From contig NZ_CAMFHX010000010.1 of assembly GCF_945952365.1 (NCBI RefSeq), positions 1 through 64,000 of the forward strand: 64,000 nt of DNA. Reading direction: 5' to 3'. The DNA comes from an uncultured Cetobacterium sp. (GTDB taxonomy: Bacteria; Fusobacteriota; Fusobacteriia; Fusobacteriales; Fusobacteriaceae). Below, one piece after another: positions 6,647 to 16,033 of the stretch. The translations under genes and the position numbers were made by a program. Numbering within the stretch: position 1 is the first letter of the stretch; each line of letters opens with the position of its first letter. The notes under the pieces were generated by a model. That model made no database searches. It saw only the letters and a list, made by a program, of their open reading frames with translations, and was not told the DNA's origin.

Positions 6647-9481
6647 CTAATTTAAATTAAAATAATCAAATAAATCCTTATCTATCTCATCTTTTAAAAT
6701 TAAATCATATTGAACCAAAGGCTCACCTTTTTTCCCTAAAATCTCTTCAGCTTTTTCTACTCTCAGTACCTCTCCTAAATAGAAGAAATTCTCACCCATT
6801 TTTTTCTTTAAAAATACCTCTATTGTAAATTCGTTCTGAGCGATTCTCCCCTCTCCTGTGAGCTTTCCATTTCTATTCAAACATCTATTACTCTTTGAAA
6901 ACCAATTGAAATGTTGTCTATCATAAAAAATATTATCATAAGCCGTAAAAGGAGTTGAATCATCTAAAGTTATAAAAATCATAACTTTCTTTTCTTTTTC
7001 AAAAATTGTATACCCACTCACTTGGTATCCATTATTAAAATCGAGATTCATATACCAAAAAGCCTCTTGTTTTGAATAGCTTTTGTATTTTATTACCCCC
7101 TCTTTAGAAAAGTTTTTATAATTATCTTTAGAACTATTTAAATTATATTTCAAAAGATCATCTATCAAAACTTTGAAATAGCTATTAGTTTTATAACTTT
7201 CTATAAACCCTTTCTTTATAACCCAACTATTTTCTTCATCTAATTTTTCTACTAAAGGCTTATACTCTTTTATTGTCGACAAACTTTTAAAAATATCTTT
7301 CTCTAAATGCTTCAATGCATTTTCAATATTTTTTTCTTGATTGAACAAAGAGTATCTCTCTTCTAGAACTTTTAAAACTTCTTTTACTGTCACTTTCCTA
7401 TTTTCTATAAGATATTGCAGTATTAACATCTCATGAACTCTTTTAGCTGGTGTAAATATTGATGATAAAAATGTTAAATAGTTTTTTTCAGCTTCATTTA
7501 AACTTCCTAAATTCAAATTTGGTTTTATCGTTTTTAAAACTTCATCATAAGTTTTCCTAAATTTTAAAATTACTAATGGATCAATCAATTTCCTTTCATA
7601 AAAATCATTTAAAAATGGAACTCTACCCAATTGCTTTTCTAAAAGTTCAAAATCTGATTCAATCATTTTTTTAGTTGAGAAATTTGTTTTATTTATATTT
7701 TCAAAAATTCTCTCTCTAACTATTTTTTCAAAAGTGATACTACTTTCTCCTGGAATAATATTAGTTCCATTTATCAAAAACATCTTCATATCATCTCTAT
7801 CAAATGAGTTTCTTCCAGATATCGCTGTTGGAATTAAAAAGTTTTTTTGGTAATTTCCTATAAAGTCTAAAATTACTACAAACTCTTTATTTCCACTTTT
7901 TCTTAATCCTCTTCCCAACTGCTGTATATACACAATTGATGATTCTGTTGGTCTTAAAAATATAACTTGGTTTACAGCAGGAATATCAACACCCTCATTA
8001 AATATATCTACTGTTATTAAATACTCAATCTCACCATGTTCTAACTCTTTTATAGCTGTTTCTCTCTCTTTATCTGTAGTCTCACCACTTAACGCTTTTG
8101 ATTTGATTCCTCGCTCAGTCAATTTCTCAGCTAAAATTTCAGCTTCATCTATCCTAGATACAAAAATCAACCCATGCAACTTCTCACCGCTATATCCATA
8201 ATATCTAGATTTTTCAATTATATGTTCAACTCTTTCATCTAACACTAAATCTTTTATAGAAGTTTTTTCATCTATCTCTTTTCCTTCTATTTTTATATCA
8301 GAGATTCCAAAATAATGAAACGGACATAACAGCCCCTCATTCAAAGCGTCATTCAAACGTATTTCATAAGCTATATTATGATTAAATAATTCATAGATAT
8401 CAAAATCATCCCCTCTTTCCGGAGTCGCTGTCATTCCCAATAAAAATTTTGGTTTAAAATAGTCTAAAATTTTTCTGTAACTCTTAGCACCTCCATGATG
8501 AACCTCATCTACTACTATATAATCAAAATAATCTTTTTCAAATTTTAATAGATGCTCGTCTCTACTTAAAGTCTGAACCATTCCAAAAACTAAATCATTT
8601 TCACCATTTTCAAACTCTCCATATATCCCCATTTTTTTATCTTTTAAAATGTGTTTAAAACTATTTAAAGATTTTTTCAAAATTGTTTTCCTATGAGCTA
8701 AAAACAAAACTTTTGTAGGCTTTGTTTCCAATATATGAAAAGCACTCAGATATGTCTTTCCTGTACCTGTAGCACTTATCAATAGTGCTCTATCACCTTT
8801 TCCTCTTGCCTCTTCTAAGCCTAAAAGAGCCAACTCTTGCATTTTATTAGGTTTTATTTCTAATAAGTCACCATTAATTTGATTTTTTTTAATTTTAAGT
8901 TGTTTAGACAATTCATAAACCTCTTTGTATCTATTCAAAATATTTGAAGTTAGTTCTGGCAAAGCATTATAAACTAACTTAAATTCATTTAATATATCCT
9001 TTGCAATTTTACCTGTGACTAATGAACTAACTTTTAAATTCCATTCAAAATTAACTGTCAAAGCAGTTCCTGTCAAATTACTACTTCCAACTATAAAAGA
9101 CCATACATCTTTTTTCTTAAAAAAATAACCTTTTGCATGAAATTTAGATTCTGTCAAAAGTTTTACTTCAATATTATTAAAACTTAAAAGTTTCTCTAAA
9201 GCTTTGGGTTCTGTGAAACTGAGGTAATCCCCTGTCAATATTTTCCCTTTAACTCCTTTAGCTTCTAATAGTTTTAACTGCTCTAAAATTAAAGTTACAC
9301 CACTCTCTGTTAAAAAAGCTACAGATATTATAAATTCATCACACTCTTCTAACTCTCTTCTTATATCAACGATTATTTTTCTATCTCTATTTGATAAAAG
9401 TTTGTGTTGAAAATCTAGCTTAGATTCATTCGAAAAATCCAAACTACTTGTTTTTAAACTTTCAATTACATCTCTATGCAT
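6647..9481 (-). CDS. PLD-like nuclease/SF2 helicase with DUF3427
   Basis: 944 residues in three parts. Residues 30-180 form a phospholipase-D-like domain with H115-x-K117, GSSN at 132-135 and E146 of an HKD-type site. Residues 205-540 form an SF2 helicase with ATGTGKT (237-243), DEVH (325-328), TAT (351-353) and QQLGRGLRK (520-528). Residues from about 540 match the long DUF3427-type C-terminus. Proteins of this layout are widespread stand-alone ATPases thought to act on nucleic acids, often in islands; a precise role is not known. AAGGTG lies 6 bases before the ATG. It is alone in its unit with no methylase or specificity subunit nearby, so it is not an HsdR of a type I restriction system. 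Confidence 0.85.
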   Translation of the reverse strand: MHRDVIESLKTSSLDFSNESKLDFQHKLLSNRDRKIIVDIRRELEECDEFIISVAFLTESGVTLILEQLKLLEAKGVKGKILTGDYLSFTEPKALEKLLSFNNIEVKLLTESKFHAKGYFFKKKDVWSFIVGSSNLTGTALTVNFEWNLKVSSLVTGKIAKDILNEFKLVYNALPELTSNILNRYKEVYELSKQLKIKKNQINGDLLEIKPNKMQELALLGLEEARGKGDRALLISATGTGKTYLSAFHILETKPTKVLFLAHRKTILKKSLNSFKHILKDKKMGIYGEFENGENDLVFGMVQTLSRDEHLLKFEKDYFDYIVVDEVHHGGAKSYRKILDYFKPKFLLGMTATPERGDDFDIYELFNHNIAYEIRLNDALNEGLLCPFHYFGISDIKIEGKEIDEKTSIKDLVLDERVEHIIEKSRYYGYSGEKLHGLIFVSRIDEAEILAEKLTERGIKSKALSGETTDKERETAIKELEHGEIEYLITVDIFNEGVDIPAVNQVIFLRPTESSIVYIQQLGRGLRKSGNKEFVVILDFIGNYQKNFLIPTAISGRNSFDRDDMKMFLINGTNIIPGESSITFEKIVRERIFENINKTNFSTKKMIESDFELLEKQLGRVPFLNDFYERKLIDPLVILKFRKTYDEVLKTIKPNLNLGSLNEAEKNYLTFLSSIFTPAKRVHEMLILQYLIENRKVTVKEVLKVLEERYSLFNQEKNIENALKHLEKDIFKSLSTIKEYKPLVEKLDEENSWVIKKGFIESYKTNSYFKVLIDDLLKYNLNSSKDNYKNFSKEGVIKYKSYSKQEAFWYMNLDFNNGYQVSGYTIFEKEKKVMIFITLDDSTPFTAYDNIFYDRQHFNWFSKSNRCLNRNGKLTGEGRIAQNEFTIEVFLKKKMGENFFYLGEVLRVEKAEEILGKKGEPLVQYDLILKDEIDKDLFDYFNLN

Positions 9482-9751
9482 AAAATCACCTTATTCTATT
9501 TATTTTGTAGACTTTATTATAGCATATTTCTAAAAACTATTTGTTTAAATAATGTTTTATTCTAAGAGTTTATTATACCTTTTTCATATATTTAAAGTCC
9601 TTCTAACAAACACTAGCTTTCCCATTTTCAAATTTTTTGTTTACATATCAAAAAATATAATAAAAAAGAAAAATTTGGAATATTTATTTTAATCATTTTT
9701 TTTGATATTATTACATTAGAAAATATAATAAATAAATTTTGGGGATGAGCC

Positions 9752-10345
9752 ATGATAGAAGTTATTGATATCAAATTAGCACAACAAGGTGATGAGGAAG
9801 CTACTGAGAAGATTTTTCAAGAATACCAAAGTTCTATTTTAAGAAACAATCGTAAATTCTTCTTAAAAGGTGCTGAATCAGATGATTTATTACAAGAGGG
9901 ATATATAGGACTTATGAAAGCTATAAAATCTTTTGATGAAAATAAAAATGCTTGTTTTAATACTTTTGCAAATTTATGTATTAGAAGACAGATTATTACT
10001 GCAGTTAAAACTCACAGTTCAGCAAAATATCAAAATTTAAACTCAGCAGTTATGGGAGAAGAGTATGTTGGATTTGAAGAGGTTACAAAATATAATTCGC
10101 CTTCTATTAATTTTTATAACCCAGAAGAGATTGTTCTAGGAAAAGAGTTAGTTAAACTTCTAGAAACTTTCCTACTTGAAAATCTGAGTGATTTAGAAAA
10201 AAAAGTTTTCTATTACCTTTGTAAAGAATACTCTTATGTAGAGATTGCAGGTTTTCTAAATGAAACACCAAAAAAAATAGACAACACTATTCAAAGAATT
10301 AAAAAGAAAATTATAACTTACTTAGGAACAGGATTTTCAAAGTAA
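9752..10345 (+). CDS. SigH-like sigma-70 family factor
   Basis: 197 residues with sigma region 2 (DDLLQEGYIGLMKAIKSFD, then FNTFANLCIRRQIITAVKT) and region 4 (LSDLEKKVFYYLCKEYSYVEIAGFLN...IDNTIQRIKKK). Both are close to Bacillus SigH in order and wording, including the IRRQIITA and NPEEI segments. It lacks regions 1.1 and 3, so it is an alternative sigma factor that directs RNA polymerase to a special promoter set. Fusobacteria do not sporulate, so a stress, competence or stationary-phase role is more likely. No anti-sigma gene is adjacent. GGGGATGAGCC precedes the ATG. Confidence 0.85.
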   Translation: MIEVIDIKLAQQGDEEATEKIFQEYQSSILRNNRKFFLKGAESDDLLQEGYIGLMKAIKSFDENKNACFNTFANLCIRRQIITAVKTHSSAKYQNLNSAVMGEEYVGFEEVTKYNSPSINFYNPEEIVLGKELVKLLETFLLENLSDLEKKVFYYLCKEYSYVEIAGFLNETPKKIDNTIQRIKKKIITYLGTGFSK

Positions 10346-10364
10346 AATTAAATATATTAATATG

Positions 10365-10407
10365 AAAAAGAGTAGATTCAAATTTAATTGAATCCACTCT
10401 TTTTTTT
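10365..10407. terminator. Bidirectional terminator
   Basis: AAAAAGAGT and ACTCTTTTT plus GATTCAA/TTGAATC form a long stem with one mismatch, between the converging sigma-factor gene and gshF. Confidence 0.8.
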
Positions 10408-12730
10408 AATTTATATAACCTAAAGCTTTCAATATCTTTTCACCTAAATTTCTATTTTTTCCTTTATATGGATAACAATGTATATGAATAGCTGGATTGA
10501 AGTTTAACTCTATAATTGCATAATTCCCTTTTGGATTCTCCTCTTTTAAATCCTCTATCATCATATCTACTCCACAAATTTTTGCACCAACTGCTGCCGC
10601 TGATTGGATGGCTATTTGTTTATAAACATCTAAAATTTCATCTGTAAAATCTAAGCTATCGCCTCCTGTACTTATATTTGAGTTTTCTCTTAGATATACA
10701 ACTTCATTTTTTTCTGGAATATATTTAAAATCTAAACCTTGAGCTTTTAGAAACATTTTTTCTGCTTCACCTAGTTTTATCTTTTCTAGTGGAGTTTTAT
10801 ATCCCTCTCCTCTTAAAGGATCTAAATTCTTTTCAGCAACTAGTTCCTCTATACTTTTCTTTCCATCCCCCATAACATTAGCAGGAACTCTATGAAGAAC
10901 TCCTACAACCTCTCCATCAATAACAAAAATTCTATACTCTTTTCCTTTTACAAATTTTTCAATTAAAATTGACGAATCCTCTTTGAAAGCTATATCTATT
11001 GCTTTATCATAATCCTCTTTTGAAAACTCATCCTTAAAAATAGTTATCCCCAATCCAAAATTTGTAGATTTTGGTTTTATAACTGTTCCAGCACTATATT
11101 TTCTATAGTCACTTTTAGCTAAATCTATATCTGAATAATCTCTTCCATCAGGTACAACTACTCCGTTATCTTTTAATAACTTTTTTGTAACAACTTTATT
11201 CTCCATAATCAACATTGTCACATATGAATCTAAAGAGGTTTTAGTCGCTTGTTTTATATATTCAACTTTTCCATTTTTTTCTAAAGAGATAAAATTTTCA
11301 CCTCTATCTAAAATCTTAAATTTCACTCCATTTTTTATTGCATCTTTTAAAAGAATTTGAGTTGATAACTCGAAGTCTTCATATCCTTTTAATGTATATG
11401 GTGTACTTTTCATCTCTTCTAAATATTTTTCTGCTAACCCTATATGTAAATTGACAAAACCTTTCTCTTTAACGCCCTTTAAAACAGCCTCAGTGTAAAG
11501 TGATTTAGATAAAATTTTATTTCTTTGGAACTCTAAAATTTTTCTATCTTTTTCAGTGAAAGCTTCGATATTTTTAAGTTCTTTTTCTATCTCCTCAATT
11601 AAAATAAGAGAGTAGTCTCTCGGTGAAACTTCTGTATCCTCACAACAAATTAATTTAAAGTCTTTAGAATTTCCATTATTTGCAAGTAATTCTTGATTTT
11701 TTAAATATCTAAAATAATCTTTCTCTGTAAACTCTTCATCATCTTTTAAATATAAAAACAATATAAACAGATGTAAAAACTCTAAATCTAACTCTTCTAT
11801 TCCAATTTTTGAAAACGGATTTAAATCTATAGATCTAAACTCAAGATATTCAACACCACTGTTTTTTAGTTCATTTAGGATTTCTTTTGTATTTTTAGTC
11901 TTAAGTCTTATAGGACTATAGTATTCTTTAGGACTTGAGATTATATTTTGATTTATTAAATTGTTTAAAGATTCAATATAACTTTCTACATTTTTATAAT
12001 CCACAAAAAATTCATCTTTATTTCTATAGCCACAGCTACTATTTCTAAATGAAACTATATCTTCAAAATAATATGTCTCTCCATTATACTTTTTCATTTT
12101 ATCTAGGCACTTCTGTAAATAAGTTTCATGAACAACAGGACTAGCTCCTAAAAGGTATATTATGATCCAACCATATTTAAAATAGTTTCTAGATATTTTT
12201 AAATATATCTCATTCTTAAACTCTTTGAAATCCTCCGATGGTTTTAACAAAGTATATAGCTCCTCTAAAAACTCATCATCAAATGAAAAATTAAAATGAA
12301 TACCTGAAAGTAGTTGTTTTTTTCTACCATATTTTTCTCCTAATTTCTCTCTATAGATTTCTAACTCTCTATTTTGTGGAAATTTTGCTATTGGTATGTC
12401 CTTATCATCTGGAAGAATTGGAGGAACACTTTGCGACCATAAATACTCATCTTTCAGATTCATTGAAACAACTTCATGAATATTTCTTAAAAAATCATAC
12501 GCTTCTTTTACACTTTTTTCAGCGGGTGTTATAAGTTCCATTTGACTTTCTGAAAAATCAACTGTTATAAATGGATGTTTTGCTTTATCACCAAAAATTT
12601 CAGGATGAGGTGTATCTGCTAATCTCCCATCTTTTTTTACTCTAACACTTTCCTTTTCTATTCCAAAATTACCTTTTTTTATATCTAAACCAAGTTTATT
12701 ATTTTTAATTATATCTTTTACTCTGTTCAT
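10406..12730 (-). CDS. gshF: Bifunctional glutamate-cysteine ligase/glutathione synthetase
   Basis: 774 residues, the normal size of GshF/GshAB. Residues 1 to about 480 are the gamma-glutamylcysteine ligase part (FGIEKESVRV, FSESQMELITPA), which joins Glu and Cys. Residues from about 500 are an ATP-grasp domain (KPKSTNFGLGITIF, LIEKFVKGKEYRIFVIDGEV, IELNFNPAIHIH) that adds Gly. One cytosolic protein thus makes glutathione from amino acids with two ATP. It starts 13 bases after the MATE gene and is probably co-transcribed with it. AGGAGC precedes the ATG. Confidence 0.95.
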   Translation of the reverse strand: MNRVKDIIKNNKLGLDIKKGNFGIEKESVRVKKDGRLADTPHPEIFGDKAKHPFITVDFSESQMELITPAEKSVKEAYDFLRNIHEVVSMNLKDEYLWSQSVPPILPDDKDIPIAKFPQNRELEIYREKLGEKYGRKKQLLSGIHFNFSFDDEFLEELYTLLKPSEDFKEFKNEIYLKISRNYFKYGWIIIYLLGASPVVHETYLQKCLDKMKKYNGETYYFEDIVSFRNSSCGYRNKDEFFVDYKNVESYIESLNNLINQNIISSPKEYYSPIRLKTKNTKEILNELKNSGVEYLEFRSIDLNPFSKIGIEELDLEFLHLFILFLYLKDDEEFTEKDYFRYLKNQELLANNGNSKDFKLICCEDTEVSPRDYSLILIEEIEKELKNIEAFTEKDRKILEFQRNKILSKSLYTEAVLKGVKEKGFVNLHIGLAEKYLEEMKSTPYTLKGYEDFELSTQILLKDAIKNGVKFKILDRGENFISLEKNGKVEYIKQATKTSLDSYVTMLIMENKVVTKKLLKDNGVVVPDGRDYSDIDLAKSDYRKYSAGTVIKPKSTNFGLGITIFKDEFSKEDYDKAIDIAFKEDSSILIEKFVKGKEYRIFVIDGEVVGVLHRVPANVMGDGKKSIEELVAEKNLDPLRGEGYKTPLEKIKLGEAEKMFLKAQGLDFKYIPEKNEVVYLRENSNISTGGDSLDFTDEILDVYKQIAIQSAAAVGAKICGVDMMIEDLKEENPKGNYAIIELNFNPAIHIHCYPYKGKNRNLGEKILKALGYIN

Positions 12731-12743
12731 CTTTAATCAGCTC

Positions 12744-14048
12744 CTATTTTAAATTCTTTTTAAACATTAGCGGTGAAACAAGACCTTTTATCACACTCGA
12801 CAAAGCTATGCTTATCCAAACTCCATTTAAACCAAAATACTCATCTCTAGAAAGAAATAATGCCAATGGAATTCTTATCGATGTAAAAACAATACTTATT
12901 ACAGATGGGATTTTAGGTTTTCCAATTCCACTAAAAGCTCCATTTGTAACTATCTCATAACACATAAAGAGTTGAGACAACCCTATTATTCTCATATAAT
13001 TTACTGCTACTTCTATTGTTTCTGGTTTTTTAACAAATATTTGAACCAAAAATTCTGGAAAAAGAATAAATATCCCTGTTGTTATAACTCCTATCAAAGT
13101 AGCTATTGATATCGCTGTTTTATATCCATCTTTTATCCTATCTTTTAATCCTGCTCCATAGTTTTGACCTATGAAACTTCCTACTGCTCCTTGAAGACCT
13201 GCAACTGTCATAAATGTTATAGATTCTATTTGCAGACCTATCTTTTGAGCTGCTATAGCATCTGCTCCCCATTTTGAAATTATTTTTGCCATAGCTATTC
13301 CAAAACCAGTAAACAATACTCTTTGAATAGCAATTGGAGACCCCAACACAACCATCTCTTTCATACTATTCCAATTCTTAGAAATATAACTTTCTACTTT
13401 AAAATAATCCTTAGATTTTCTTACAAATAAAATTGTATTTATTCCCTCAGCTAACACTGTTGCAAGAGCGGCACCAAAAACTCCCCAATCAAAAACAAAA
13501 ATAAATAGTGGATCTAAAACTATATTTAAAATTACTCCAACGCTACTTATTTTAAATGGAAGCTTGCTTTCGCCATAACTATTTAAAATTCTAGAGTATA
13601 AAAAGTTAAAAAATTTGAATATAATACCTATCCCAGCAACGACTAAATATGTTTGAGCCATCTTTTCAACTTCACTACTCAAATCAAAAAATCTTACAAG
13701 GTTCTTTGAAAAAACAACTGTTGGAACTATAAATCCTATCGCCATTAAAAAATTCATTGTACACGCAGATTTTATATAATCTTTTGTCTTTTCTAAATCT
13801 TTAGCTCCAATCACATGCGATATTTTTATTCCAGCACCAACAACAATCATAGAATTTAATGCATATCCTAAATTTATAAAAAAACTAGCAGTCCCTACTG
13901 CTGCAACTGCATCACTTCCTATTTTTCCAACCCAAAACATATCAACTAATCCATAAATCATTTGTAAAAAAGATGAACCCATTATTGGAATTGCTAAACC
14001 CAACAATATTTTTTTTATATCCCCATTCGTTAAATCATTTTTTTTCAT
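12744..14048 (-). CDS. MATE family multidrug/toxin efflux transporter
   Basis: 434 residues with about 12 membrane segments in two MatE halves (N-half AIPIMGSSFLQMIYGLVDMFWVGK, C-half SPIAIQRVLFTGFGIAMAK). Such carriers export cationic drugs or metabolites using Na+ or H+ gradients. The ATG at 14048 is preferred because GGGAG lies 5 bases before it; the frame extends upstream to a TTG. It precedes gshF by 13 bases, so the pair may form an operon for redox or xenobiotic stress. The substrate is unknown. Confidence 0.88.
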   Translation of the reverse strand: MKKNDLTNGDIKKILLGLAIPIMGSSFLQMIYGLVDMFWVGKIGSDAVAAVGTASFFINLGYALNSMIVVGAGIKISHVIGAKDLEKTKDYIKSACTMNFLMAIGFIVPTVVFSKNLVRFFDLSSEVEKMAQTYLVVAGIGIIFKFFNFLYSRILNSYGESKLPFKISSVGVILNIVLDPLFIFVFDWGVFGAALATVLAEGINTILFVRKSKDYFKVESYISKNWNSMKEMVVLGSPIAIQRVLFTGFGIAMAKIISKWGADAIAAQKIGLQIESITFMTVAGLQGAVGSFIGQNYGAGLKDRIKDGYKTAISIATLIGVITTGIFILFPEFLVQIFVKKPETIEVAVNYMRIIGLSQLFMCYEIVTNGAFSGIGKPKIPSVISIVFTSIRIPLALFLSRDEYFGLNGVWISIALSSVIKGLVSPLMFKKNLK

Positions 14049-14202
14049 AAAATCTCCCATCAACCATATTAGCTTTTTCTAATATAGTTTTAACATTTTT
14101 TCTTTTTTTTGTCAAACTAATCTTAATTTTGAATCATCTATTAATTTGTATTGCAATTTTTGAAATGCTATAATAGAAATTATAAATTTGATAGGGGGAT
14201 TT

Positions 14203-15258
14203 ATGTTTTTAAGTTTTATCAATTATTTTAGAGGATTTGCTATTTTACTTATTGTTATTGGACATCTTTTTGGAACTGTTAAAGTTTTCAACTATGATAA
14301 TCCATATATGAATACTATTTTTACAAAATCAATCTTTTCACTAGTAAGTGGAGGAACATCTCTTTTTGTTTTTATTTCTGGTTTCTTATTTCATCATGTA
14401 TTCTATTCAAGAGGATTTAATTTTAAAAAATTTTTAATCAATAAACTAAAAAATGTTTTATGTCCATATTTAATTCTTATGACACCTGTTGTCGTTTACC
14501 AACTTTTGTATGTTCCTAGATACCAAAAGCTACACACAACAACTCTTGAATTTTTTAAATATCTATTTTTAAGCTTATATTCTGGAACTATGCTTTTATC
14601 TACATGGTATATTCCATTTGCTTTTTTACTTTTTTTATCGTCACCAATTTTTATAAAATTTATAGAGATGAAAAAATATCATAAAACTATTATGTTTGTT
14701 ATGTTACTCTTAGGAAGTATCGTTCACAGACCAGCTCATGATTTTACTGTTAATGTATTCCAAGCTTTAATATACTTCAGTCCAGTTTACTGTTTAGGAA
14801 TCTATATCTCTATGGAAAAAGATAGTTTCTTTGAGAAGTTTGAAAATAAAAGTTATATTTTTGGATTAATTACTCTTGGAATTTTGGCTTTTCAAATTTA
14901 CACGGGTAAATTTATTAACTCACATAAAAGTATTTTAATATATAAAGGAATAGACGTTGTTATTTTCCAAAAATTCTTTATGTGCTTATACTTAGTTCTA
15001 TTTTTTAATAAATATGAGAAATATTTTAATAAAGTTTGTAAAAAAATATTTGAAACTCTTGCTGAATATAGTTTCCCTATTTTCTTTTTACATAACTACA
15101 TTATTCAATTTCTTTATCCTGCTATCGGGTTTGAAAAAGAATCAGGTTATATAGGATTAATTCTTCTAACTATACTTACGCTTTTCTTATCTATTGTGTT
15201 TGCATATATCGTAAAAAAAATATTCAAAAAAAATAGTAGATATCTTATTGGAGGGTAA
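14203..15258 (+). CDS. Acyltransferase family 3 membrane protein
   Basis: 351 residues with about ten membrane helices and the family-3 acyltransferase opening FINYFRGFAILLIVIGHLF, in which the Arg and the His of IGH are the conserved catalytic or structural residues. Members acetylate or acylate cell-surface sugars and exopolysaccharides. The ATG at 14203 follows AGGGGGA; the frame could begin at a TTG 15 bases earlier. It is monocistronic and has no glycosyltransferases beside it, so the target glycan is unknown. Confidence 0.8.
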   Translation: MFLSFINYFRGFAILLIVIGHLFGTVKVFNYDNPYMNTIFTKSIFSLVSGGTSLFVFISGFLFHHVFYSRGFNFKKFLINKLKNVLCPYLILMTPVVVYQLLYVPRYQKLHTTTLEFFKYLFLSLYSGTMLLSTWYIPFAFLLFLSSPIFIKFIEMKKYHKTIMFVMLLLGSIVHRPAHDFTVNVFQALIYFSPVYCLGIYISMEKDSFFEKFENKSYIFGLITLGILAFQIYTGKFINSHKSILIYKGIDVVIFQKFFMCLYLVLFFNKYEKYFNKVCKKIFETLAEYSFPIFFLHNYIIQFLYPAIGFEKESGYIGLILLTILTLFLSIVFAYIVKKIFKKNSRYLIGG

Positions 15259-15279
15259 ATAAAAGATTAAGTAATTGAA

Positions 15280-15313
15280 AAAAGATGTGCAGTTTTATAC
15301 TTGCACATCTTTT
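15280..15313. terminator. Bidirectional terminator
   Basis: AAAAGATGTGCA (to 15291) pairs with TGCACATCTTTT (15302-15313). It serves the acyltransferase gene and, on the other strand, the AIM24 gene and the LacI operon. Confidence 0.85.
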
Positions 15314-15315
15314 CT

Positions 15316-16008
15316 TTATTTTTTATTCTCTTTAGGAAACGGTATATAATCAACTAAGATATCTACAAACGATTGGATATTTCTTGTTTGGATTATCACT
15401 TTTCCTTTTCCTCTGAAAGTATTCAACAATCCTTCACCAGATCTAAATCCAAATAGACCACTTGCTATCTCCATTTTATAATCTAAAGATTCTTGCCAGC
15501 AAACAACATGACCATTATCTATTTGAAACGGTTGTGACCCATCAAGATCTATCTCTATTAAATCTCCAAATCCATTCACAAGTAGTTCTCCCTCTCCTTT
15601 AGATTTCAAAATAAAAAATCCACCTGTTCCTCCTAAAATAGAGTTCAATATTCTTTTTTGTCTAGTCGAAGTGTAATCAACAGAGCTATTACAAGCTAAG
15701 AAACTACCATCATTTAAATACCAATGATTTCCACTAGAAACATTTAATACTTTTATATTTCCAAATCCCTTTGGTGCAACTGCAACTCTTCCTACTTCCT
15801 TAGCTGTTGCAACCGATGTAAAGAAACTTTCTCCACCTAAAAAAGCCTTTCCTATTGCTGAGAACAATCCTCCATTCACTTTTCCTTGTAAATTTATTGA
15901 GGCATCTTTATAAACCATGCAACCAGGTTCTATTCTTACACTTTCACCTTTTTCCAATTGAAACTCTACAAGAGCTGCACTTGTTGACGATGTTTGAACT
16001 ATTTTCAT
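15316..16008 (-). CDS. AIM24/TIGR00266 family protein
   Basis: 230 residues rich in glycine and beta strands, with SVRIEPGCMVYKD, GLFSAIGKAFLGGESFF and GLFGFRSGEGLLNTFRGKGKVIIQTR. These are the recurring phrases of the TIGR00266/AIM24 family, a tryptophan-RNA-binding-attenuator-like fold. The bacterial role is unknown; the yeast homologue is mitochondrial. There is no signal peptide. AGGAGGAAAAT precedes the ATG. It starts 25 bases after lacI on the same strand, and the first terminator is behind it, so it may be the last gene of the SnoaL/transporter operon. Confidence 0.85.
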   Translation of the reverse strand: MKIVQTSSTSAALVEFQLEKGESVRIEPGCMVYKDASINLQGKVNGGLFSAIGKAFLGGESFFTSVATAKEVGRVAVAPKGFGNIKVLNVSSGNHWYLNDGSFLACNSSVDYTSTRQKRILNSILGGTGGFFILKSKGEGELLVNGFGDLIEIDLDGSQPFQIDNGHVVCWQESLDYKMEIASGLFGFRSGEGLLNTFRGKGKVIIQTRNIQSFVDILVDYIPFPKENKK

Positions 16009-16033
16009 ATTTTCCTCCTAAACAATCGTTGTT

